Part shown: positions 8,417 through 15,486 of the stretch, piece after piece
Numbering within the stretch: position 1 is the stretch's first letter
How the letters are laid out: each line of letters starts with the position of its first letter
Source of the DNA: Streptomyces sp. 1331.2
GTDB lineage: Bacteria; Actinomycetota; Actinomycetes; Streptomycetales; Streptomycetaceae
DNA: 64,000 bases
Assembly (NCBI RefSeq): GCF_900199205.1
Contig: NZ_OBMJ01000001.1
Location: 6,379,001-6,443,000, forward strand
Direction: 5' to 3'
Program-made: the position numbers and the translations under genes
The notes under the pieces: model-generated
Database searches by the model: none
The model's input: the letters and a program-made list of their open reading frames with translations, nothing else
Told to the model about the DNA's origin: nothing

Positions 8417-9598
8417 ATGCCCGAGGGGCCACACCGACCGCGCCGCGGCGCCGCCACGATCGAGGAGGTCGCCCGCGCGGCCGGGGTCTCCCGGCAGACC
8501 GTCTCCAATGCGCTCAACGCCCCGCACCGGGTCCGCCCGGACACCTTGGAGCGCGTCACCGCCGCGATCCGCGGACTCGGCTACCAGCCCGACCAGTCGG
8601 CCCGCTCCCTGCGCAGCGGGGCCCGGCGCACGATCGGCTACCTCGCCCCGGTGGACGACCCGCTCGACCCCAACCCGCTGATGGCCGGCTTCCTGGAGGC
8701 CCTGGTCGACGCGGCCGGGGCCGAGGGCCAGCGGGTGCTGCTGTTCCGGCCCTCGGCGACCTCGGCGACCTCGGGGGACGCGGCGGCCGCGACGGCCGCG
8801 ATCGACGAGCTGGTGGCGGCCCGTCAGGTGGACGGCCTGGTGCTCGCGGACGTGCTGGCCGAGGACGCCCGGATCGCGCACGTCGCCCGGCTCGGCGTCC
8901 CCTTCGTCAGCTTCGGCCGCACCGGGCCGGGGGAGCCGCAGCACTGGGTGGACATCGCCAACGACGCGGCGATGGCCACGGTGGTGCGGCACCTCGCGGC
9001 GCTCGGCCACCGCCGGATCGGCTACCTCGGGGCCGCCGAGGAGCTGCCGTGGATGGCGGCGCGCCGGGCGGGCTTCCTCGCCGAGTCCCGCCGGCTGGGA
9101 CTCACGGCCGTCACGGCGGTCACGGCGGGTGGGGCGGGTACGGCCGTTACGGCGGGTACGGCCGTCGGTTCGGCCGGTGCCCCGCCGAGCACGGCCGTCG
9201 ACGCCGTCCGGGCGCTGCTGCGCGGCCCCGACCGGCCGACCGCCTTCGCGGCGGGCAGCGACCTGCTGGCGCTGGACGTGTACGAGGCGGTCCGGGCCGA
9301 AGGGCTCACGGTCGGCCCGGGCGGGGTGGCCGTCACCGGCTTCCACGACACGCCGCTCTGCCGCCACCTGCACCCCGCGCTCACCTCCGTCCGGCTGCCG
9401 CTGCGGCCGATCGCCGCCGTGCTGCTCGCCCGGCTGCTCGCCCAGGTGCGCGGGGAGGCGGCGCCGACGGCCGGGGCCGAGCTGCCGACGGAGCTGGTGG
9501 TACGGGCCAGCAGCGGGCAACCCGGTGGCGGACAGCCGGGCAGCGGGCAGCCGAGCAGCGGACCGCCCGGCCTCGGACCCGACTCAGTCGCCGGATGA
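8417..9598 (+). CDS. LacI-family transcriptional regulator of the galactoside operon
   Basis: 393 residues: an N-terminal LacI helix-turn-helix with hinge ('TIEEVARAAGVSRQTVSNALNAPHRVRPDTLERV ... LGYQPDQSARSLRSG', residues 12-62) followed by a periplasmic-binding-like sensor domain. Low-complexity insertions occur at about residues 235-255 (Thr-Ala-Val repeats) and in the C-terminal tail (Gly-Gln-Pro repeats). ATG 8417 follows GGAGGA at 8407-8412; the 85-base gap from the hydrolase gene keeps it in the operon. It probably binds the palindrome at 3336-3349. Its 3' end overlaps the convergent DeoR gene by 15 bases. Confidence 0.88.
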   Translation: MPEGPHRPRRGAATIEEVARAAGVSRQTVSNALNAPHRVRPDTLERVTAAIRGLGYQPDQSARSLRSGARRTIGYLAPVDDPLDPNPLMAGFLEALVDAAGAEGQRVLLFRPSATSATSGDAAAATAAIDELVAARQVDGLVLADVLAEDARIAHVARLGVPFVSFGRTGPGEPQHWVDIANDAAMATVVRHLAALGHRRIGYLGAAEELPWMAARRAGFLAESRRLGLTAVTAVTAGGAGTAVTAGTAVGSAGAPPSTAVDAVRALLRGPDRPTAFAAGSDLLALDVYEAVRAEGLTVGPGGVAVTGFHDTPLCRHLHPALTSVRLPLRPIAAVLLARLLAQVRGEAAPTAGAELPTELVVRASSGQPGGGQPGSGQPSSGPPGLGPDSVAG

Positions 9599-10393
9599 CG
9601 CGACGATCAGCTCGCCGACCAGTCCGGCCGCCGCCGCCCGGTGCTCGGCGGGCAGGGCGTCGTCGGTGACCAGGACGTCCAGCTGCGCCAGGGCGGCGAA
9701 GGAGGCCAGGCCGACCGCGTTCCACTTGGTGTGGTCGGCCACCGCGACGACCCGGCGAGCTGACTGCAGGAAGGTGCGGTTGGTCTCGGCCTCGGCGAGG
9801 TTGGGCGTGGTCAGCCCGGTCTCGGGGGAGAGGCCGTGGCAGCCGAGGATCAGCAGGTTGACGTGCAGCGAGCGGATGGCCTGGTCGGCGACCGGTCCGA
9901 CCAGGGCGTCCGAGGGCGTCCGGACGCCGCCGGTGCGGATCACCGTCGCCGTGGCGGGGGTGCCGTCCTCGTCGGGCTGTTCGAGCAGGTCGGCGATCCG
10001 CAGCGAGTTGGTCACCACGGTCAGGCCCTCGACCGCGCGCAGGTGCCGGGCGACGGCGTAGGTGGTCGTCCCGGCGGAAAGTCCGACCGCCGAGCCGGGC
10101 GGCACCAGCGCGGCGGCCGCCCGGGCGATGACCTGCTTGGCCGGCAGCTCCCAGGTCGCCTTGGTCTCGAAGCCGGGTTCGCCGCTGGACGGCGCCTCGA
10201 CCCGGACCGCACCGCCGTGCACCTTCTGCACCAGGCCGCGGCGGGCCAGCGCGTCCAGGTCGCGGCGGACCGTCATGTCGGACACGTCGAGGTCCCTGAC
10301 CAGCTCGGTCACCCGGACTCCGCCGCGGGCGCGGACCTGCTCCAGGATCAGCACGCGGCGCTGTTCGGCCAGCGGTTGGGCGCTGTCAGCCAT
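9584..10393 (-). CDS. DeoR/GlpR-family transcriptional regulator
   Basis: 269 residues. The N-terminal HTH ('RRVLILEQVRARGGVRVTELVRDLDVSDMTVRRDLDALARRGLV') is followed by a DeoR sugar-phosphate sensor domain (VGLSAGTTTYAVARHL, VVTNSLRIADLL, ADHTKWNAVGLASFA). The start at 10393 has GGAGG directly upstream on its own strand; the frame extends further 5' but without a site. Divergent from galT-galK, so the most likely role is sensing a galactose-derived phosphate and controlling galTK. Confidence 0.87.
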   Translation of the reverse strand: MADSAQPLAEQRRVLILEQVRARGGVRVTELVRDLDVSDMTVRRDLDALARRGLVQKVHGGAVRVEAPSSGEPGFETKATWELPAKQVIARAAAALVPPGSAVGLSAGTTTYAVARHLRAVEGLTVVTNSLRIADLLEQPDEDGTPATATVIRTGGVRTPSDALVGPVADQAIRSLHVNLLILGCHGLSPETGLTTPNLAEAETNRTFLQSARRVVAVADHTKWNAVGLASFAALAQLDVLVTDDALPAEHRAAAAGLVGELIVASSGD

Positions 10394-10491
10394 CGGGAGG
10401 CCTCCTTCGACCACCTCGGGGGTGGGTGCTTGGCTCTGGATGTGGAATGCTGGTGGATAATGTTTGAGATTGTAGCTTTCTGTTGATTCCA

Positions 10492-10519
10492 ATGACGCCA
10501 CTCACATGACGCCACTCAG
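10492..10519. repeat. 14-bp direct repeat in the galT leader
   Basis: Two tandem copies of ATGACGCCACTCAC/G (10492-10505 and 10506-10519), ending 12 bases before the galT start and just ahead of its ribosome binding site. It could be a DeoR-type operator half-site pair or a simple duplication. Confidence 0.6.
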
Positions 10520-10531
10520 AGGAAGAACGCC

Positions 10532-11662
10532 ATGCCCGGGACGACCCTGACCCAGCCCACCGTCAGGACAGTGACCACCCTCGCGGACGATCGACAGCTG
10601 ATCTACTACGACCGCGGCACCGCTACCCCCCGCACCGCCGTCGACCAGCGCCCCCTCGACGCGCAGGCACCCGGTTCCCGGATCCGGCTCGACCCCGCCA
10701 CCGGCGACTGGGTCACCATCGCCGCCCACCGGCAGGCCCGCACCTACCAGCCCCCGGCCGAGGAATGCCCGCTCTGCCCGTCCCGCGACGGCCGGCTCAG
10801 CGAGATCCCCGCCGAGGACTACCAGGTCGCCGTCTTCGAGAACCGCTTCCCCTCGCTGGCCGGCCCGCCCGCCACGCGCACCGGGGAAGCCGCCACGCTC
10901 ACCGGGGAGGCCGCCGGCCTCTGGACCAGCGGGCCCGGTGCCGGCCGCTGCGAGGTGGTCTGCTTCACCGCCGACCACGACGCCTCCTTCGCCGACCTCA
11001 CCCCCGAACGGGCCCGCCTCGTCCTGGACGCCTGGACCGACCGCACCGCCGAACTCTCCGCCCTGCCCGGCGTCGAGCAGGTCTACTGCTTCGAGAACCG
11101 GGGCGCCGAGATCGGCGTCACCCTCGCCCACCCGCACGGCCAGATCTACGCCTTCCCCTTCACCACCCCGCGCACCGCCCGGATGGCCGCCCGCGCCACC
11201 GAACACCGCGCCGCCACCGGCCGCAACCTCTTCGAGGGCCTCCTCGCCGCCGAACGCGCCCACGGCGAAAGGATCGTGCTCGCCGGCGAACACTGGACGG
11301 CCTTCGTCCCCTTCGCCGCCCGCTGGCCGTACGAGGTCCACCTCCATCCGCACCGCAGGGTGCCCGACCTGACCGCCCTGGACGAAGCGCAGCGCGCCGA
11401 GTTCCCCACCCTCTACCTGGACTTGCTGCGCCGCTTCGACCGGCTCTTCGGCCCCGCCGGCCGCACCCCGTACATCTCCGCCTGGCACCAGGCGCCCGCC
11501 GGACACCGGGACGAACTCGCCCTGCACCTGCAGCTGTTCACCATCCGGCGCGCCGCCGACAAGCTCAAGTACCTGGCCGGCGTGGAATCCGGCATGGACG
11601 CCTTCGTCAACGACATCACCCCCGAGGACGCGGCCCGCCGGCTGCGGGAGGCCGCCGCATGA
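10532..11662 (+). CDS. galT: Galactose-1-phosphate uridylyltransferase
   Basis: 376-residue Leloir enzyme exchanging UDP between UDP-glucose and galactose 1-phosphate. Visible motifs: zinc-type 'CPLCPS', 'VFENRFPSL', the active-site region 'GVTLAHPHGQIYAFPF' with the HPHxQ nucleophile histidine (Gly in place of the usual Pro), and 'YEVHLHPHRRVPDL'. C-terminal 'LKYLAGVESGMDAFVNDITPEDAA' is typical. The ATG at 10532 follows AGAGGAAGAA. Stop overlaps galK start (ATGA). Confidence 0.93.
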   Translation: MPGTTLTQPTVRTVTTLADDRQLIYYDRGTATPRTAVDQRPLDAQAPGSRIRLDPATGDWVTIAAHRQARTYQPPAEECPLCPSRDGRLSEIPAEDYQVAVFENRFPSLAGPPATRTGEAATLTGEAAGLWTSGPGAGRCEVVCFTADHDASFADLTPERARLVLDAWTDRTAELSALPGVEQVYCFENRGAEIGVTLAHPHGQIYAFPFTTPRTARMAARATEHRAATGRNLFEGLLAAERAHGERIVLAGEHWTAFVPFAARWPYEVHLHPHRRVPDLTALDEAQRAEFPTLYLDLLRRFDRLFGPAGRTPYISAWHQAPAGHRDELALHLQLFTIRRAADKLKYLAGVESGMDAFVNDITPEDAARRLREAAA

Positions 11663-12849
11663 ACACCTTCTCCGAGTCGCCCCGGTCCGCCGAGCCCGCC
11701 GAGTCCGCCGAGCTCGCCGTGGCCTCCGGTTTCACCGAGCTCTACGGCCGTCCGTACGACGGGGAGTGGGCCGCCCCCGGCCGGGTGAACCTGATCGGTG
11801 AACACACCGACTACAACCTGGGATTCGTGCTGCCGATCGCCCTGCCGCAGACCGTCCGCGCCCAGGCGGCCCGGCGCGAGGACGGGCTGCTGCGGCTCTG
11901 GTCCGCCCAGGGCCGGGAGCTGGAAGTGCTCCGGGTCGAGGAGTTGGCTCCGGGCACGGTCCCCGGCTGGGCCGGCTACCCGGCCGGCGTGGTCTGGGCG
12001 CTGCGCGAAGCCGGACACCGGGTCGGCGGCGCGGACATCCGCCTGGACAGCGACGTCCCCAGCGGCGCCGGGCTCTCCTCCTCCGCGGCCCTGGAGTGCG
12101 TCGTCGCCGCCGCGTACAACGACCTGTACGAACTGGGCCGCACCGCACCGGAACTCGCCCTGCTCGCGCAGCGCGCCGAGAACGCCTTCGTCGGCGTGCC
12201 GTGCGGAATCATGGACCAGATGGCCTCGATGTGCTGCCGCCCGGGCGCCGCCCTGTTCCTGGACAGCCGTGACCTGACGTCTCGTCAGGTACCGGTCGAC
12301 CTCGCGGGCGCGGGCCTCGCGCTGCTCGTCCTGGACACCCGGGTGAAGCACGACCTCGGAGACGGCGCGTACGCCGCCCTGCGGGCCGGCTGCGAACGGG
12401 CGGCCGCGCTGCTCGGGCTGCCCGCACTCCGCTCGCTGGACCTCTCCGGGCTTGCCGCCGCCCTGGACCGACTCCCCACGGAGCTACGCCCCTTGGTGCG
12501 CCACGTCGTCACCGAGAACGCACGCGTCGAGGCCGCCGTCGCCCACCTGGACGCCGGCGACCTCCCCGCGCTCGGCCCGATCCTCACCGCCGGCCACGCC
12601 TCGCTGCGCGACGACTTCCGGGTCTCCTGCCCGGAGACCGACCTGGCCGTCGAAGCCGCCGTCGCCGCCGGGGCCCACGGCGCGCGGATGACCGGCGGCG
12701 GCTTCGGCGGCTCCGTCATCGCCCTGGTCGACGCCGCCGAGGCCGAACACGTCGCCGCCGAGGTCACCGCCGCGTTCCGCACCGCCGGCTACGCCAAGCC
12801 GCGCACCCTCACCGCCGTCCCGGCCGAGGGGGCGCGCCGGATCGGCTGA
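11659..12849 (+). CDS. galK: Galactokinase
   Basis: 396-residue GHMP kinase phosphorylating galactose at C1. Motifs in order: substrate-binding 'GRVNLIGEHTDYN', the ATP loop 'VPSGAGLSSSAALE' and C-terminal 'MTGGGFGGSVIAL'; the catalytic Asp sits in 'GIMDQMAS'. An Ala/Glu/Ser-rich N-terminal stretch (about 20 residues) precedes the domain. Translationally coupled to galT. galE is not in the window. Confidence 0.94.
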   Translation: MNTFSESPRSAEPAESAELAVASGFTELYGRPYDGEWAAPGRVNLIGEHTDYNLGFVLPIALPQTVRAQAARREDGLLRLWSAQGRELEVLRVEELAPGTVPGWAGYPAGVVWALREAGHRVGGADIRLDSDVPSGAGLSSSAALECVVAAAYNDLYELGRTAPELALLAQRAENAFVGVPCGIMDQMASMCCRPGAALFLDSRDLTSRQVPVDLAGAGLALLVLDTRVKHDLGDGAYAALRAGCERAAALLGLPALRSLDLSGLAAALDRLPTELRPLVRHVVTENARVEAAVAHLDAGDLPALGPILTAGHASLRDDFRVSCPETDLAVEAAVAAGAHGARMTGGGFGGSVIALVDAAEAEHVAAEVTAAFRTAGYAKPRTLTAVPAEGARRIG

Positions 12850-12919
12850 TCACACCGCTCGGCATCCGCCGGCCACGCTGCTCGGAATCCGGCTCGGAAT
12901 CCGGCTCGAAGTCCGCTGA

Positions 12920-13582
12920 TCACGCCCGATGGGCCTCCGGGCGCTCCGGGGACGCCTCCGCGAGCGCCCGGGTCACGGCCGCCACCCCGGCGCGCAGCCC
13001 GTACACCGGGGTGGCCGGCTGCTGGCGCCAGGACTCGTCGATCCCGCCCGCGTCCACCGTGTCGAAGCCCAACTCGTCCACCAGCGCCCGCACCACCCGC
13101 TTGGCCGCCTCGTCGTCCCCCGCCACCGGCACGGCGAGCCGCGCCGGGTCTCCCGCCGGCAGCGGGCGGTCCAACAGGTCCTGCGCGTAGGTGCCGTTGA
13201 ACACCTTCACCACCGGGTGCCCGAGGTGCTGCTCCGTCCAGCGGCTCTCGGTGAGGCCGCCGTCCTCGATCGCGTCGATCCGCCCGTCCCGCTCCTTCGG
13301 GTAGTAGTTGCCGGTGTCGATCACGGCCACGCCCTCCGCGGCCTCGTCGAACAGCCCGGCGGGCAGGTCCGGCACGTTCTTCAGCGGGACGGTCACCACC
13401 ACGACCTGCGCGCCGCGCGCCGCCTCGGAGACCGTCACCGCCTTCGCGCCGGTCTCCTCCACCAGGGCCTTGAGCGTCTCCGGGCCACGCGAGTTGGCCA
13501 CCGAGACCTCGTGCCCCAGCGCCGTCAGCCGGCGGGTCAGGTTGCCGCCGATGTTGCCCGCGCCGATGATGCCGATCTTCAT
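12920..13582 (-). CDS. NADPH-dependent F420 reductase-like / NAD(P)-binding oxidoreductase
   Basis: 220-residue Rossmann protein: 'MKIGIIGAGNIGGNLTRRLTALGHEVSVANSRGPE' gives the GxGxxG dinucleotide loop with SR following, typical of NADPH-preferring F420_oxidored/ProC-like enzymes. The fold continues with 'VVVVTVPLKNVPDLP', 'VIDTGNYYP' and 'VKVFNGTYAQDLL'. It could reduce coenzyme F420 or act on another substrate; the sequence does not decide. Divergent from the SDR gene. Confidence 0.8.
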   Translation of the reverse strand: MKIGIIGAGNIGGNLTRRLTALGHEVSVANSRGPETLKALVEETGAKAVTVSEAARGAQVVVVTVPLKNVPDLPAGLFDEAAEGVAVIDTGNYYPKERDGRIDAIEDGGLTESRWTEQHLGHPVVKVFNGTYAQDLLDRPLPAGDPARLAVPVAGDDEAAKRVVRALVDELGFDTVDAGGIDESWRQQPATPVYGLRAGVAAVTRALAEASPERPEAHRA

Positions 13583-13613
13583 GTGAAAGCCCCTCGTCTG
13601 CGAGTGCTGCTGC

Positions 13614-13643
13614 AAATGGCTCGTCGCCAAATGGCTCGTCGCC
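13614..13643. repeat. Tandem 15-bp repeat upstream of the reductase gene
   Basis: Two exact copies of AAATGGCTCGTCGCC (13614-13628, 13629-13643), 32 bases before the reductase start on its strand; may be a regulatory duplication in the divergent promoter region. Confidence 0.7.
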
Positions 13644-13687
13644 TTGGCCCAACCACACCCGGAGCGCATCGATTCCCGCCGCAGGGC

Positions 13688-13720
13688 GGTCCTCCCGAAC
13701 GCAGGATGGTCCTCCCGGAC
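13688..13720. promoter_or_regulatory. Helically phased direct repeats upstream of the SDR gene
   Basis: GGTCCTCCCGAAC (13688-13700) and GGTCCTCCCGGAC (13708-13720) start exactly 20 bases apart, about two helical turns, 56 bases before the SDR start. The GGTCC/GGACC core resembles the palindrome at 14578-14608 in front of the adjacent MmyB-like regulator. Confidence 0.45.
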
Positions 13721-13775
13721 CCAGGGTCGAGGCAGGCCTGGTACCGCCCCGGCGCGCGCCGCGAAGGTGGGGCGC

Positions 13776-14555
13776 ATGAACACGCACCACGCGCCCTCCT
13801 CCGACCGCACCGTCCTCATCACCGGCGGCACCAGCGGCATGGGCCTCGCCACCGCCCACTGCCTCCTCGCCGCCGGCACCCGGGTCGTCATCACCGGCCG
13901 CGACGACACCCGCCTTGCCCACGCCGCCCGGCAGCTCGACGCCGGCGACCGACTGCTCACCGTCCGCGCCGACGCCGCCCTCCCCGCCGACCTCGTCCGC
14001 CTCGCCGAAACCGTGCGCGAGCGGTACGGCAAACTCGACGGCGTCTTCGCCAACGCCGGCGTGGCGAGCTTCCAGCCGCTGGAGGCGGTCACCGAGGCCG
14101 AGTTCGACCGGACCGTGGGCGTCAACCTCAAGGGCGTCCTCTTCACCGTCCGGCACACCCTGCCCCTGCTGGACGCCGCCGGCGGCGGATCCGTCGTCCT
14201 CAACGCCTCCTGGACCCCGCACCGGGGCCTGCCCGGCGCCGCCGTCTACGCGGCCACCAAGGCGGCCGTCCTCAGCCTCGCCCGCACCCTCGGCGCCGAA
14301 CTCGCCGGGCGCGGCATCCGGGTCAACTCCGTCAGCCCCGGCTACATCGTCACCGAGATGTTCCACGCCGCCATCCCGGACCCGGCCGACCACGAACCGA
14401 TCCGCGCCGGCGTCCCGCTCGGCCGCCTCGGCACGGCGCAGGACGTCGCCGAGACCGTGGCCTTCCTGCTCTCCGAGCGGGCCGCCTACATCACCGGACA
14501 GGACCTCGCCATCGACGGCGGGCTCGTCCCGGCCTTCCCCTCCCTCACCGGCTGA
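13776..14555 (+). CDS. SDR-family NAD(P)-dependent oxidoreductase
   Basis: 259-residue classical short-chain dehydrogenase: cofactor loop 'TGGTSGMGLAT' (near residues 15-25), 'NAGVASF', catalytic Ser in 'VVLNASWTPHRG', the YxxxK as 'YAATKAA', and 'SPGYIVTEMF'. ATG 13776 is preferred over the in-frame upstream starts, which lack a site. In actinobacteria such SDR genes often sit beside an MmyB-like XRE regulator, as here; the substrate is unknown. Confidence 0.9.
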   Translation: MNTHHAPSSDRTVLITGGTSGMGLATAHCLLAAGTRVVITGRDDTRLAHAARQLDAGDRLLTVRADAALPADLVRLAETVRERYGKLDGVFANAGVASFQPLEAVTEAEFDRTVGVNLKGVLFTVRHTLPLLDAAGGGSVVLNASWTPHRGLPGAAVYAATKAAVLSLARTLGAELAGRGIRVNSVSPGYIVTEMFHAAIPDPADHEPIRAGVPLGRLGTAQDVAETVAFLLSERAAYITGQDLAIDGGLVPAFPSLTG

Positions 14556-14577
14556 ACCTCCACACCTCCCCGTGCAC

Positions 14578-14608
14578 TCGTGCCTGGTCCTGCCAGGACC
14601 AGGCACGA
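14578..14608. promoter_or_regulatory. Perfect 15-bp inverted repeat between SDR and MmyB-like regulator
   Basis: TCGTGCCTGGTCCTG (14578-14592), one central base, then its exact complement (14594-14608). It lies 23 bases after the SDR stop and 30 before the regulator start, with no T-tract. The TGGTCCTG/CAGGACCA core, the short centre and the position argue for a dimeric operator (autoregulation), although it could also end the SDR transcript. Confidence 0.6.
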
Positions 14609-14637
14609 ACACACCCCTTCGGGTGAGAATCCCCTCC

Positions 14638-15477
14638 GTGAACCCGAGCAGCGCCCTGAGCGAATTCCTCCGCACCCGCCGAGCCCGGCTGCAGCCCGAG
14701 GACGTCGACCTCCCCGACTACGGCGGCCGCCGCCGCGTGGCCGGCCTGCGCCGCGAGGAACTCGCCCACCTCGCCGGCGTCAGCGTCGACTACTACACCC
14801 GCCTCGAACAGGGCCGCGTCGGCAACCCCTCCGAAACCGTCCTCGACGCCGTCGCCCGCGCCCTGCGCCTCGCCCCCGACGAATCCGGCCACCTCCACCG
14901 CCTCGCCCGCCCCGCAGACCGCCCCCGCCGCCGCCCCACCACCCGCCAGCAGCCCCGTCCCTCCCTGCTGCGCCTGCTCGACCGACTCGACCACACCCCG
15001 GCCGTGGTGATGGGCCACCGCATGGACATCCTCGCCTGGAACCGCGCCGCCACCGCCCTGTTCGGCGACTACGGCGCCCTGCCCCTCGAAGAACGCAACA
15101 TCGCCCGCATCACCTTCCTCGACCCCGCCTCACGCGACCTCTACGGTGACTGGGCCGACTGCGCACGCGAGAACGTCGCCTTCCTCCACCTGGAGGCGGG
15201 CCGCCGCCCCGACGACCCCCTGCTCGCCGAACTCGTCGGCCAACTCTGCATCACCAGCCCGGAGTTCCAGCACTTCTGGGCCGAACACCCGGTCGCCGAC
15301 AAGACCTCGGGACGCAAACTCTTCCACCACCCCCTGGCCGGCCCCATCGACCTCGCCTACGACACCCTCCGCCCCGCCGACGACCCCGGCCAAGCCCTCA
15401 TCACCTACACCGCAGACCCCGGAACCCCCTCCGACGACGCCCTCCGCCTGCTGCTGTCCTGGTCCGCCTCGCGCTGA
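14638..15477 (+). CDS. MmyB-like XRE transcriptional regulator
   Basis: 279 residues: N-terminal HTH_31/XRE ('SALSEFLRTRRARL ... RRVAGLRREELAHLAGVSVDYYTRLEQGR') followed by the MmyB-like ligand-binding PAS-type domain ('LDRLDHTPAVVMGHRMDILAWNRAATALFGDY ... FWAEHPV'). GTG 14638 aligns with the usual family start; another GTG at 14623 is in frame. Homologues are known to bind fatty-acid-like ligands; the SDR upstream is its probable target. Confidence 0.85.
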   Translation: MNPSSALSEFLRTRRARLQPEDVDLPDYGGRRRVAGLRREELAHLAGVSVDYYTRLEQGRVGNPSETVLDAVARALRLAPDESGHLHRLARPADRPRRRPTTRQQPRPSLLRLLDRLDHTPAVVMGHRMDILAWNRAATALFGDYGALPLEERNIARITFLDPASRDLYGDWADCARENVAFLHLEAGRRPDDPLLAELVGQLCITSPEFQHFWAEHPVADKTSGRKLFHHPLAGPIDLAYDTLRPADDPGQALITYTADPGTPSDDALRLLLSWSASR

Positions 15478-15486
15478 CCACCGGCC

